NCBI GenBank assembly: GCA_018364635.1
Contig: JAGZLR010000005.1
Span: 27,348 to 91,347, forward strand
Reading direction: 5' to 3'
DNA: 64,000 nucleotides
From: Clostridiales bacterium
GTDB lineage: Bacteria; Bacillota; Clostridia; Lachnospirales; Anaerotignaceae
The notes beneath the pieces are model-generated. The model did not search any database and was not told where the DNA came from. It saw only the letters and a program-made list of their open reading frames with translations. A program made the position numbers and the translations under genes. This document shows positions 15,588-23,964 of the stretch, piece after piece (the stretch's first letter is position 1; every line of letters starts with the position of its first letter).

Positions 15588-16586
15588 CTACTGCCCATAC
15601 TGTTTTCGATATTCCGTAGGCAAGGTATGGGTGACGCTTTTAAAGGCAGATGTGAATTTTCCCTGGGTCTCATAGCCTACTTCTGCTGCGATATGGGCGA
15701 TACTTTCGTTTGTGGAGCGCAGCAGCTTCATGGCCTCCCGAATGCGGTACTCTTTCATATAAGTGGCAATGGGCAGGCCATACACGGCTTTAAATACTGT
15801 TTTCAGGGAAGAGGTATTAATTAAGTACTGTTTGGCAAGCTCCTCAATGGTGTAGCGCTTGGATAGCTGTAAGGTGAGAAGCTGATGGATTTCTTTGATG
15901 ATCTCCACTTGAGCGGCGCTGTATTGGTTTAATTTTTTCTCCTGATTTGGGTGTACTCTGCTTAAATAGAGAATTAGCTCCTGCACTTTTAGTTTTGCAT
16001 AGGCAATCCGCAAGTGCTCCGGCAGGTCATACAAAACAGAAAAAATACATGTGATGTCCTGGTTAGAAGGAATCGCTATAGGTTTTTGCCGCAGACAGAA
16101 GGTCTCATACAGGCTGTCAAAATCCATCTTAGCTTCTTCTAGAATTTTCGGCGCCTGCTGTTTTAATACGTTCAAATCCAGACAAACAGTAATTCCTTCA
16201 AAGCAACCTAAAGGCAGTGTCATTACAGAATCTGCACAGCAATCCATAGCGTGCAAAGAAAGGTCCCCTGTGTCAAGATAAATGGACATCCCTTCTTTCA
16301 TATTCCAGCCAATTCTGCCGAAACGACAGTGATTGATCTCCAGCATTGTTTTTGTGGCGTTGTGCTGAAAATGAACCTTGTCTGCCAAAAATTGGTTGAA
16401 GCAAACGTCAATGCCTGGAAAAACATGGTAGATATCCACTTTGCCTTTTCCCTCTGTATGAATTGTCAGGTGCTCGGCTAACGTGAGGGTATCGGAGATG
16501 TGTTCTAAGGGCCAGCGTGTCACCAGGGCGCCGGTGTCAACCGCTAACAGTGATTTTTCCAGGGCAGTGCTGTAGTCACGGTTCAT
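15588..16586 (-). CDS. AraC family transcriptional regulator
   Basis: Regulator of 332 residues. The C-terminal 100 residues are the double helix-turn-helix AraC domain: YTIEELAKQYLINTSSLKTVFKAVYG, then IREAMKLLRSTNESIAHIAAEVGYETQGKFTSAFK, given here in part. The N-terminal 220 residues have no cupin motif that I can name. I choose the ATG at 16586 with AGGAGG upstream; an in-frame TTG further upstream would add seven residues. It starts 31 bp after the stop of the arsR gene, so the two are probably cotranscribed, divergently from the metal ATPase genes. It may respond to metal stress or siderophore-like compounds, but nothing in the sequence shows this. Confidence 0.88.
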   Translation of the reverse strand: MNRDYSTALEKSLLAVDTGALVTRWPLEHISDTLTLAEHLTIHTEGKGKVDIYHVFPGIDVCFNQFLADKVHFQHNATKTMLEINHCRFGRIGWNMKEGMSIYLDTGDLSLHAMDCCADSVMTLPLGCFEGITVCLDLNVLKQQAPKILEEAKMDFDSLYETFCLRQKPIAIPSNQDITCIFSVLYDLPEHLRIAYAKLKVQELILYLSRVHPNQEKKLNQYSAAQVEIIKEIHQLLTLQLSKRYTIEELAKQYLINTSSLKTVFKAVYGLPIATYMKEYRIREAMKLLRSTNESIAHIAAEVGYETQGKFTSAFKSVTHTLPTEYRKQYGQ

Positions 16587-16617
16587 AGAGATGTTCTCCT
16601 CCTTCAATCTACATAGG

Positions 16618-16980
16618 TTATAGGGATGGACAGGAGATTTCTACTAGCTTTTCTATCATATGATGGAGAAGTTGTGCTGTGTCAGAGCTGGACGCTTTAT
16701 AATAAACCTCTTTTCCGTCCCGCCGGCTGACAATTAAACCACCAGCTTTTAGCCTGGTTAAGTGATGACTGACTGCGGGGCTTGTCATCTGTACAATGGC
16801 GGAAATGTTGATGACACACTCCTCACAGTGGCATAATAACCAAAAGATCCGAATTCTGCTTTCATCACCTAACAGTTTAAAAATCTCGCTGACTAGCTGA
16901 AATTCTTCTGATTTTGGCATTTGCTCCCAATGTTGTTCGATTGGCTGCCCATGGTCATGGGGTAGTTGTGTATGGCTCAA
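16618..16980 (-). CDS. ArsR/SmtB family metal-responsive repressor
   Basis: Winged-helix repressor of 120 residues. The core LVSEIFKLLGDESRIRIFWLL leads to the recognition helix TSPAVSHHLTRLKAGGLI and the wing SRRDGKEVYY. Candidate metal ligands are C50, C52 and C55 in CHCEECVINIS on the alpha3 helix, His residues in the N-terminus (HTQLPHDHG) and HH in LLHHMIEKL (alpha5). The Cys cluster resembles CadC/ArsR-like sites and the alpha5 His site resembles SmtB/CzrA, so soft or borderline metals (Zn, Cd, Pb) fit. It is divergent from the metal-binding protein and ATPase genes. A dyad at 17408-17427 is its likely operator. A related AATCAA...TTAAA sequence precedes arsR itself, suggesting autoregulation. 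Confidence 0.9.
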   Translation of the reverse strand: MSHTQLPHDHGQPIEQHWEQMPKSEEFQLVSEIFKLLGDESRIRIFWLLCHCEECVINISAIVQMTSPAVSHHLTRLKAGGLIVSRRDGKEVYYKASSSDTAQLLHHMIEKLVEISCPSL

Positions 16981-17027
16981 AATACTGCCTCCTTTTTATA
17001 TTCTGCATTTATTTTAACGATTGATTT

Positions 17028-17369
17028 TTATTTTTTATAAAAGAATCGATAGATTCCCCGTTGAAAAAAATAGGAAAAACCAGTAGAGAAACGAAATTTC
17101 TCATAGAGCTCTTGTCTGTTTTCCAAAAGAGATACTAAAAAGAATAGAGAAAATGACTCTTTTGGAAAAAAAAGAAAAACCAGCAGAGAAACGAAGTTTC
17201 TCATAAAAGTTCTTTGGTTCCTTTCTTTCAAGAAAGGAACAAGCAAGAAAGGAACAATTCTTAATATTAATAATAATATCAACAAAGATCGGTTGTCAAA
17301 TCCTATCCATCTCCGTTGGCCCAAATAGAAATACTTTTTTTCCAATTAGAAACATTCTTCCTTTTCCCA
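17028..17369. repeat. Noncoding region with direct and inverted repeats
   Basis: No gene is supported here. Two near-identical 32-base units (about 17072-17104 and 17175-17206), each with a GAAACGAAATTTCT-like dyad, flank an inverted repeat with 13-bp arms (17119-17131 and 17157-17169, core TTCCAAAAGAG). A further hairpin with GTTCCTTTCTT arms lies at 17217-17240, followed by a short AAGAAAGGAAC direct repeat. The pattern suggests a small repetitive or structured element, perhaps a terminator cluster or MITE-like sequence, between the divergent operons. Confidence 0.55.
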
Positions 17370-17427
17370 TTGACTACAAAGAAAGAAATGTGTATATTGT
17401 AATCAACGATTAAACAATTATTTAATC
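17370..17427 (+). promoter_or_regulatory. Promoter and ArsR-type operator of the metal ATPase operon
   Basis: TTGACT (17370-17375), a 17-bp spacer, TATATT (17393-17398). A dyad GATTAA-N8-TTAATC (17408-17427) lies where transcription should start, the usual position for an ArsR/SmtB operator. Metal binding by the divergent repressor would relieve it. Confidence 0.7.
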
Positions 17428-17455
17428 ATAAAAAAGACGAAAGGAAGTATGCGAT

Positions 17456-17674
17456 ATGAAAAAAACATATAAAATTGATGTGGACTGCGCCAATTGTGCA
17501 AATAAAATGGAAGAGGCTGCCAAACGTACCCCTGGAGTAAAGACTGCTGCAGTAAATTTTATGACACTGAAAATGCATGTGGAGTTTGAAGAGGGGCAGG
17601 ACCCAAAATCCGTGATGGAATCTGTCCGCAAAAACTGTAAAAAGGTGGAGAGTGACTGCGAAGTCTATATTTAA
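17456..17674 (+). CDS. Stand-alone heavy-metal-associated (HMA) domain protein
   Basis: A 72-residue ferredoxin-fold metal carrier with the binding motif DCANC (C11 and C14). The rest of the HMA fold is intact: an EEAAKRTPGVKTAAVNFMTL helix-strand pair and a final VESDCEVYI strand. It binds one soft metal ion and would hand it to the ATPase encoded 47 bases downstream. In most CadA/ZntA pumps this domain is fused to the ATPase N-terminus. Here the pump has none, so this protein looks like the detached domain. A copper chaperone (CopZ) role is less likely because the partner pump is of the Zn/Cd type. Confidence 0.88.
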   Translation: MKKTYKIDVDCANCANKMEEAAKRTPGVKTAAVNFMTLKMHVEFEEGQDPKSVMESVRKNCKKVESDCEVYI

Positions 17675-17721
17675 TTATTTTATGGTAAAAACTATCGTAT
17701 ATGGAAAAGGAGGCGGAAACA

Positions 17722-19605
17722 GTGAATCGAAAACAGAAAAAAATGCTGATCCGTATTGTTCTTTCAGCAGCTTTTTTGATCGCTCTGCATTTTGTTCCGG
17801 CACAAGGTGCAGTTCGGTTTCTTCTGTATATGATTCCATATCTTATCATAGGATATGATATTTTAATCAAAGCAGCCAAAGGAATTGTCAACCGTCAGGT
17901 GTTTGACGAAAGTTTTTTGATGGCGGTGGCGACCATCGGTGCTATTGCCCTTGGTCTTTCGTACAATGGCGATTACGTGGAAGCAGTTGCGGTCATGCTG
18001 TTTTATCAAATCGGCGAGTGGTTTCAAAGCTATGCTGTGGGCAAAAGCCGAAGAAATATCAGTGATTTGATGGATATTCGCCCAGATTATGCCAATGTGG
18101 AAAAAGACGGCAAACTGGAACAGGTAGACCCAGACGAGGTGGAAATCGGAAGAGTGATTGTTGTGCAGCCTGGAGAAAAAGTGCCTATTGACGGCGTAAT
18201 CATCGAGGGTACTTCCAGCCTAAACACCAGCGCTCTCACCGGTGAAAGCCTGCCTCGGGAAGCAAAAACCGGCGACGATATCATTAGCGGCTGCATCAAT
18301 ATGACAGGAGTTTTAAAAATTCGTACCACAAAGGAATTTGGTGAGTCTACCGTGTCTAAAATTTTAGATCTGGTAGAAAATGCAAGCTCTCGAAAATCCA
18401 AGTCCGAAGATTTTATCTCGAAATTTGCGCGGGTATATACCCCTGCAGTTTGTTACGCGGCATTGGCCCTTGCTGTGGTGCCTCCAGTTGTTTCCATGCT
18501 GGTTTTCGGTCAGGCAGCACAGTGGGGTGCGTGGATTTATAGAGCACTGACCTTTTTAGTCATTAGTTGTCCTTGTGCATTGGTGATTAGTATCCCTCTA
18601 AGCTTTTTTGCCGGCATTGGCGGCGCAAGCAAGGAAGGCATTTTGGTGAAAGGCTCCAATTATTTGGAGACACTGTCTCAGACGAAATATGTAGTTTTTG
18701 ATAAGACTGGTACCCTCACTCAAGGCGTATTTGAGGTAAGCGGTATTCACCACAATGAAATGGAGAACGAGAAGCTATTGTACTATGCAGCATTGGCGGA
18801 AAGCGCATCCTCCCATCCAATCAGTAAAAGTCTGCAAAGGGCCTACGGCAAGGAAATCGACCGCTCACGAGTGACAGAGATTGAGGAAATCAGTGGTAAT
18901 GGCGTGCTTGCCAAAGTGGACGGTGTGGAGGTTGCCTGCGGTAACGACAAGCTGATGGAGCGGCTGAAGATTTCTTACACAGACTGCCATTGTGTGGGAA
19001 CCATTATCCATATGGCTATTGACGGTGCCTATGCAGGACATATAGTCATTTCTGATGTAATAAAACCCCATGCCAAAGAAGCGGTCTTGTCGCTGAAAAA
19101 AGCGGGCGTAGAAAAAACGGTGATGCTTACCGGCGACAGAAAGGCTGTGGCAGAGCAGGTTGCCGCTTCCTTGGGGCTGGATGAAGTTTACAGTGAACTT
19201 TTGCCTGAGGGTAAAGTATCAAAAGTAGAAGAATTGTTGACTAAGAAATCAGATAAGGCAAAGCTTGCCTTTGTCGGCGATGGCATCAATGATGCGCCTG
19301 TGCTTTCCAGAGCGGATATAGGTATCGCCATGGGCGCTATGGGCTCTGATGCAGCCATTGAGGCGGCGGATGTTGTTTTGATGGATGATGATCCTCTAAA
19401 AATAGCAAAAGCCATCAAAATTTCACGCAAATGCCTCAATATTGTATACCAAAACATTGTTTTTGCCATCGGCATCAAACTGATTTGTTTAGCGTTAGGT
19501 GCTATGGGTCTTGCAAACATGTGGTTTGCTATATTCGCTGATGTAGGGGTAATGATTTTAGCGGTTTTAAATGCCATTCGGGCGCTGTTTGTGAAAATTC
19601 TATAA
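17722..19605 (+). CDS. cadA: Zn/Cd/Pb-exporting P1B-type ATPase
   Basis: ATP-driven efflux pump in the cytoplasmic membrane, 627 residues from GTG 17722. The GTG is chosen because AAAGGAGG lies 9 bases before it; the ATG at 17701 would overlap that site. Visible motifs are TGES in the actuator domain (near 175), the metal-site motif CPC in SCPCALVIS, the phosphorylated D327 in DKTGTLT, the HP dipeptide in SSHPIS, and GDGINDAP. The final helices carry GIKLICLALG and FADVGVMILAVLNAIR, with the Lys and Asp typical of Zn/Cd/Pb pumps and unlike copper pumps. There is no N-terminal HMA domain. It is cotranscribed with the HMA protein under the ArsR-type operator. Confidence 0.92.
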   Translation: MNRKQKKMLIRIVLSAAFLIALHFVPAQGAVRFLLYMIPYLIIGYDILIKAAKGIVNRQVFDESFLMAVATIGAIALGLSYNGDYVEAVAVMLFYQIGEWFQSYAVGKSRRNISDLMDIRPDYANVEKDGKLEQVDPDEVEIGRVIVVQPGEKVPIDGVIIEGTSSLNTSALTGESLPREAKTGDDIISGCINMTGVLKIRTTKEFGESTVSKILDLVENASSRKSKSEDFISKFARVYTPAVCYAALALAVVPPVVSMLVFGQAAQWGAWIYRALTFLVISCPCALVISIPLSFFAGIGGASKEGILVKGSNYLETLSQTKYVVFDKTGTLTQGVFEVSGIHHNEMENEKLLYYAALAESASSHPISKSLQRAYGKEIDRSRVTEIEEISGNGVLAKVDGVEVACGNDKLMERLKISYTDCHCVGTIIHMAIDGAYAGHIVISDVIKPHAKEAVLSLKKAGVEKTVMLTGDRKAVAEQVAASLGLDEVYSELLPEGKVSKVEELLTKKSDKAKLAFVGDGINDAPVLSRADIGIAMGAMGSDAAIEAADVVLMDDDPLKIAKAIKISRKCLNIVYQNIVFAIGIKLICLALGAMGLANMWFAIFADVGVMILAVLNAIRALFVKIL

Positions 19606-19693
19606 ATATTTTCTCTGGCCTGTCAGGTATAGTTTTATAAGAATTGGCAAAAGATACTTCTGATCCCTAGGATACGGAAAGGAAGTGTTAGAT

Positions 19694-19903
19694 ATGGAAG
19701 TAAAAATTGTGGAGGGCTGTGTCAGCTGTGGGTTATGTGTCAGTTTATGCCCAGATGTGTTTGAGATGAATGAAAGCGGAACAGCAGAGGTACAAAAAAA
19801 ACCGGACCAGGAGGAATGGGAAAAAGTGAAAGAGGCGTCGGAGGGCTGTCCAGCCGGCGTTATCCATATCCAGTCTGCAGAGACAATGCGCCAGGTGCTC
19901 TGA
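19694..19903 (+). CDS. Single-cluster [4Fe-4S] ferredoxin
   Basis: Small electron carrier of 69 residues. The cluster ligands are in GCVSCGLCVSLCPDVFEM and the distant GCPAGVIHI, the pattern of monocluster ferredoxins with one [4Fe-4S] and an extra Cys. Acidic residues are abundant, as is usual for ferredoxins. The ATG at 19694 is used, with AAAGGAAG 8 bases upstream; an in-frame GTG at 19685 lies within that site. It follows cadA after 88 bp and has its own terminator. Its partner oxidoreductase cannot be named from context. Confidence 0.9.
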   Translation: MEVKIVEGCVSCGLCVSLCPDVFEMNESGTAEVQKKPDQEEWEKVKEASEGCPAGVIHIQSAETMRQVL

Positions 19904-19929
19904 GCAGGGAAAAAATCCCTGCTTTTTTT
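19904..19929 (+). terminator. Rho-independent terminator of the ferredoxin gene
   Basis: Perfect arms GCAGGGA and TCCCTGC around AAAAA, then TTTTTTT, directly after the stop codon. Confidence 0.9.
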
Positions 19930-19967
19930 ATTTGTTGGTCAAAAGAGGGAACAATTGGAATATCCCC

Positions 19968-19996
19968 TTGAAATATCCAGTGCTTTCATATAGAAT
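19968..19996 (+). promoter_or_regulatory. Sigma-A promoter of the lipoprotein gene
   Basis: TTGAAA (19968-19973), 17-bp spacer, TAGAAT (19991-19996), about 45 bp before the ATG at 20043. Confidence 0.7.
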
Positions 19997-20042
19997 ATTT
20001 ACGTATTAATAATGGCAAAAATGAATTTTAGGGGGATAACAG

Positions 20043-21035
20043 ATGAAATTTTATAAAAAAGTAACGGCAGTTTTGGTTTCTGCGGCAGTAGCCCTTTCGT
20101 TGGGCGGCTGTACAACAAGAGAAAATAATGTGAAGTCGTCTGGACCGACAGAGATCACAAAAGACGGCGACTCCTCCCAGCCTGTGCCTAATCCAAGCGG
20201 CAGCGATTCTGCGTTGACCGGTGTACCTAATGTGACAAGCGATAACGAATATATTTTGGCAGCATTTGATAAAGTACAAAATACAATCAGCTACCAAGGT
20301 GTTTTGAAAAATTCCGTGGAGATGACCATTGGGGACAGCACATCAAAAACAAATGTGGAGACAAATACAACCATGCACAGCGATACTATGACGCTGAAAG
20401 TGGATCGCACCATTGAGGCAGATGGCGTTAAGACACAAAGTGCTATGTATATTTTGCCAGGGGAAGACGGGGTCTATGTCTACGCGGAAGGGGAGGACGG
20501 CTGGTCCAAACAGAAGCTAGATGAAAACGGTTTGTTTTTTGTAGTTTTAAGCTATGATTACTGTGGGTTTGCCAGTGTGATTCTCTCCAAAATCGATCAG
20601 TGTACAGAGGGAGAAAAAGAGACGCTGGACGGAAAGAATGTCATTAGAATTGACGGTGTTCTTCCAGCAGGAAGTTTGCCGACAGTTGCAAGCTATACCC
20701 GCGCATTTGATTTGGTTGGTCTAAGCGATCTTCCAGAAACGTATTACGAAGGCGTGGAAGATACGCCAATCAGTGTGTGGATTGATGAGGAAACAGGATA
20801 TCTGGTAAAATACAGCATTGATTATGCAAAGGCGCTGACAAAAGCCTCTGCAAATCTAATCAAAGAAACCAGCCCAGAATCTGAAGAGAATGCACCTTCT
20901 TTTGCTGTCTACAGCGCAGAGGTAATTCTGAGCAATTTTGAGCAGGCGCCAATGGTGAACCTTCCGGCAGAGGCGGAAAACGCAAAGCTCTATGAGCCTC
21001 CGACAGAGGAAGAAAATTCTTCTGCTCAGGAATAA
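20043..21035 (+). CDS. Lipoprotein with LolA-like fold, function unknown
   Basis: Surface lipoprotein of 330 residues. The signal peptide MKFYKKVTAVLVSAAVALSL ends at the lipobox LGGC, so C23 or so is lipidated. A low-complexity Ser/Pro/Asp linker follows (about 25-60). The rest resembles the LolA-like/DUF6612 lipoproteins common in Clostridia: an early helix (AAFDKVQNTI), antiparallel strands with many Thr and Lys, YVYAEGEDGWSKQKLDENG, and VWIDEETGYLVKYSIDYA. Related proteins are thought to bind hydrophobic ligands or sense the envelope, but none of this is shown here. It has its own promoter and is not clearly linked to the ABC-F gene. Confidence 0.8.
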   Translation: MKFYKKVTAVLVSAAVALSLGGCTTRENNVKSSGPTEITKDGDSSQPVPNPSGSDSALTGVPNVTSDNEYILAAFDKVQNTISYQGVLKNSVEMTIGDSTSKTNVETNTTMHSDTMTLKVDRTIEADGVKTQSAMYILPGEDGVYVYAEGEDGWSKQKLDENGLFFVVLSYDYCGFASVILSKIDQCTEGEKETLDGKNVIRIDGVLPAGSLPTVASYTRAFDLVGLSDLPETYYEGVEDTPISVWIDEETGYLVKYSIDYAKALTKASANLIKETSPESEENAPSFAVYSAEVILSNFEQAPMVNLPAEAENAKLYEPPTEEENSSAQE

Positions 21036-21045
21036 TAAAAAAATA

Positions 21046-21084
21046 AGGCGCTTTTTCTGTCTGTGAACGCAGAGGAAAGCGCCT
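21046..21084 (+). promoter_or_regulatory. Leader hairpin ahead of the ABC-F gene
   Basis: AGGCGCTTTTTCTG pairs with CAGAGGAAAGCGCCT around a short loop. On the + strand no T run follows (it is CCTAAAAAT), so this is not a normal forward terminator. It could be a structured leader of the ABC-F mRNA or a weak reverse terminator. Confidence 0.4.
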
Positions 21085-21113
21085 AAAAATAAGAATTAGG
21101 AGATTATGTATCA

Positions 21114-22736
21114 ATGATAAGTGCAAACGGCGTGTCCCTCCAATATGGCGGGCGAGTATTATTTCAAGATGTAAATGTAAGCTTTACCAAAGGAAACTGT
21201 TATGGTCTCATCGGTGCAAACGGTACTGGAAAATCCACCTTTCTGCGGATTTTGTCCGGTGAACTGGAGCCCAACAAAGGGGATGTGTTTATTACCCCAG
21301 GAGAACGAATGGCGGTATTAAAACAGGATCACTTTATGTTCGACGATTTTGAAGTGGTAAAGACAGTGCTTTATGGCCATAAGCGTCTGTATGATATTAT
21401 GCAGGAAAAAGACGCTCTTTATATGAAACCAGACTTTAACGACGAGGACGGCATTCGTGTCAGCGAACTGGAAGGAGAGTTTGCAGAGCTAGACGGCTGG
21501 AATGCAGAAAGCGACGCAGAAAAGCTTCTCAACGGCTTAGGGATCACTACAGAATACCACTACAAAAAAATGAACGAACTGACAGGGGCGCAGAAAGTGA
21601 AAGTGCTGTTGGCGCAGGCTCTTTTTGGAAACCCCGATATTCTTTTGTTAGACGAGCCTACCAACCACTTGGATTTGGCGGCAATACAATGGCTGGAAGA
21701 CTTTTTGCTGGAGTTTGAAAACACGGTCATTGTTGTCAGCCATGACAGACATTTTTTAAATAAAATCTGTACGCATATTGCTGATATTGATTATGGCAAG
21801 ATTACAATGTATGTAGGAAACTATGACTTCTGGTATGAGTATACCCAGATGACCCAAAGACAGCTGAAAGATCAGAATAAACGGACAGAACAGAAGATAA
21901 AAGAACTGCAAGAGTTTATCGCCCGTTTCAGTGCCAACGCTTCCAAGTCCAAACAGGCGACATCGAGAAAAAAATTGTTGGATAACCTTCAGATGGACAA
22001 TATCAAAATTTCCAGCCGCCGCTATCCGTTTGTAAACTTTAAACAGGATCGTGAAGTCGGAAACGACGTTTTGACAGTAGAAGGTATTTCTAAAACAATC
22101 GACGGCCGAAAGGTGCTCAATGACGTAAGCTTTGTCGTAATGCCAAACGATAAGATCGTTTTTGTCGGCGCTGATGAGATTGCCAGGACAACACTGTTTC
22201 AGATATTGATGGGAGAAATGGAACCAGACGAGGGCTCTTTCAAATGGGGGATTACAACCAGTCGTTCCTATTTCCCAAAGGACAACTCTGCTTATTTTGA
22301 CGGATCAGAGGATTCCCTTGTAGATTGGCTTAGACCTTGTGCCAAAGATGGAGAAAACTACGACAGTGATATCCGTGGATGGCTGGGCCGTATGCTTTTT
22401 AGCGGGGATGAGGCGTTAAAGAAAGCAAGCGTTCTTTCCGGAGGTGAGCGCGTGCGGTGTATGCTGTGCCGGATGATGATGAGCGGTGCCAACGTCCTTT
22501 TATTGGATGAGCCGACAGCCCATTTGGATTTGGAAAGCATTACAGCATTAAATGAAGGCTTGATCGATTACAAAGGCACACTGCTTTTTGATTCCCATGA
22601 CCACCAGTTTGTGCAGACTATTGCAAACCGTGTCATAGAAATTATGCCAAACGGTGTTATTGACCGAAGAGAGACCTTTGATGAATATATCGCAAATGAA
22701 GATTTGGAAAGTCTCCGGATGCGGTTTAGCAACTAA
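21114..22736 (+). CDS. ABC-F family ATPase
   Basis: Soluble ribosome-associated ABC ATPase with two nucleotide-binding domains and no membrane segments, 540 residues. Domain 1 has Walker A GANGTGKST (about 36-44), the signature LTGAQKVKVLLAQAL and Walker B ILLLDEPTNHLDL. Domain 2 has the signature LSGGERVRCMLCRMM and Walker B VLLLDEPTAHLDL. Its P-loop is degenerate: GADEIARTTLF, without the canonical GxGK. The interdomain linker (about 240-300) is charged and helical. This architecture matches the YkpA/YbiT branch of translation factors, which release stalled or misfolded ribosomal states, rather than the Vga/Lsa antibiotic-resistance branch. It stands between a hairpin leader and ltaE, 21 bp upstream of the latter. 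Confidence 0.88.
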   Translation: MISANGVSLQYGGRVLFQDVNVSFTKGNCYGLIGANGTGKSTFLRILSGELEPNKGDVFITPGERMAVLKQDHFMFDDFEVVKTVLYGHKRLYDIMQEKDALYMKPDFNDEDGIRVSELEGEFAELDGWNAESDAEKLLNGLGITTEYHYKKMNELTGAQKVKVLLAQALFGNPDILLLDEPTNHLDLAAIQWLEDFLLEFENTVIVVSHDRHFLNKICTHIADIDYGKITMYVGNYDFWYEYTQMTQRQLKDQNKRTEQKIKELQEFIARFSANASKSKQATSRKKLLDNLQMDNIKISSRRYPFVNFKQDREVGNDVLTVEGISKTIDGRKVLNDVSFVVMPNDKIVFVGADEIARTTLFQILMGEMEPDEGSFKWGITTSRSYFPKDNSAYFDGSEDSLVDWLRPCAKDGENYDSDIRGWLGRMLFSGDEALKKASVLSGGERVRCMLCRMMMSGANVLLLDEPTAHLDLESITALNEGLIDYKGTLLFDSHDHQFVQTIANRVIEIMPNGVIDRRETFDEYIANEDLESLRMRFSN

Positions 22737-22757
22737 ACAAAGGAAGGGGAAAGAGGA

Positions 22758-23789
22758 ATGATTAACGGAAAGATCGATTTAAGAAGCGACACAGTGACTG
22801 TGCCGACAGAACAAATGCGTCAGGCGATGTTTGAGGCTCAGGTAGGCGATGACGTCTATGGTGATGACCCTACTGTAAACCGTCTGCAACAGCTTGCGGC
22901 AGAAATGTTCGGGAAAGAGGGGGCAATCTTTGTGCCTTCTGGTACAATGAGCAATCAATTGGCGCTGTTTTGCCATGTAGAACGGGGTCAGGAGATTATT
23001 TTACCTGACGAATGTCATGTGGTTGTCCATGAATGCGGCGCACCAGCGGTTCTTGCAGGCGCTCAGTTACGATGCATTCAATGTGTCAATGGGGAAATGC
23101 CGTTGGAAGTGATAGAACGTTCCATCCGAAAGGATCCGACAGATATTCACCAGCCGTCAACAGGGCTTATCACCTACGAAAACGCGGATTCCAACGGCAA
23201 AGTGCGGTCAATTTCCTACATGAAGGCTGTGAAAGAGCTGGCAGAAAAATATCATCTGCCGGTACATATTGACGGCGCTAGATATTTTAACGCTGCAGCT
23301 TTTTTGGAAACTGATGTGAAGGAAATGGCACAATACTGTGATACTCTTTCTGTTTGTCTTTCCAAAGGACTGTGTGCACCCATTGGCACAGTTTTGTTAG
23401 GTCCAGCGGAGTTTATCGAAAAAGCCCGCAGAAGAAGAAAGCTTTTAGGCGGCGGCATGAGACAGGCTGGATTTTTGGCAGCAGCAGGCATTCTTGCTTT
23501 GGAAAAAATGAGCGGCCGTCTGAAAGAAGACCATCAGTTGGCTGAGTATTTGGCGGATCGCCTGGAGGAAGTACAGGGTATTGAAGTGATGAAAGACCGT
23601 CGTGATATCAATATGGTATTTTTCCGAATGGATGGATACAGCATGGCACCAGAACAGTTGGTGGAGAAAATGAGAGACAACAATATTTTAATCAATGGCG
23701 CAGATGAGGGAGTTATGCGGTTTGTAACACATAACTACGTCACAAAAGAGGAAATCGATCAAGTGATTGACCTGATGAAACAACAGTAA
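22758..23789 (+). CDS. ltaE: Low-specificity L-threonine aldolase
   Basis: PLP enzyme of 343 residues that splits L-threonine or L-allo-threonine to glycine and acetaldehyde. Signatures are the N-terminal IDLRSDTVTVPTEQMRQAM, GDDVYGDDPTVNRL, the PLP-stacking residues in PSGTMSNQLAL, the HIDGAR motif that holds the PLP ring aspartate, and the Schiff-base lysine K203 in CLSKGLCAPIG. Length and order match the family. It follows the ABC-F gene by 21 bp with GGAAGGGGAAAGAGG as ribosome region, so the two are probably cotranscribed. A weak hairpin without a T run (about 23797-23826) follows the stop. Confidence 0.92.
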   Translation: MINGKIDLRSDTVTVPTEQMRQAMFEAQVGDDVYGDDPTVNRLQQLAAEMFGKEGAIFVPSGTMSNQLALFCHVERGQEIILPDECHVVVHECGAPAVLAGAQLRCIQCVNGEMPLEVIERSIRKDPTDIHQPSTGLITYENADSNGKVRSISYMKAVKELAEKYHLPVHIDGARYFNAAAFLETDVKEMAQYCDTLSVCLSKGLCAPIGTVLLGPAEFIEKARRRRKLLGGGMRQAGFLAAAGILALEKMSGRLKEDHQLAEYLADRLEEVQGIEVMKDRRDINMVFFRMDGYSMAPEQLVEKMRDNNILINGADEGVMRFVTHNYVTKEEIDQVIDLMKQQ

Positions 23790-23902
23790 ATGGGTGCAGG
23801 GAAAGTGGTTAATCACACTTTCTCTGTAGCAAAAAAAATTAATTTTGGAAAAAATTATGGGAAAAGCTGAAATTATAAGTTCATTTATGTTCAGTTTGAC
23901 TA

Positions 23903-23931
23903 TTGATTTTTGTTGGATAAAAGAGGATAAT
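23903..23931 (+). promoter_or_regulatory. Promoter of the ilvC T-box leader
   Basis: TTGATT (23903-23908), 17-bp spacer, GATAAT (23926-23931). A second -35-like TTGACT lies just before at 23896-23901. Confidence 0.55.
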
Positions 23932-23964
23932 AATCATCAATAAATCAACTACATACAAAAAATA

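Noticed and set aside
17028..17345. Minus-strand frame of 105 codons, Phe/Leu rich
   Set aside because: It is made of translated repeats and hairpins (two similar RNF-FVSLLVF and EKFRFSTGFSYF stretches), lacks a ribosome site and lies where the divergent promoter region must be.
23797..23826. Hairpin after ltaE (GGGAAAGTG/CACACTTTC)
   Set aside because: It has a fair stem but is followed by GTAGCAAAAAA with no T run, so I do not call it a terminator.
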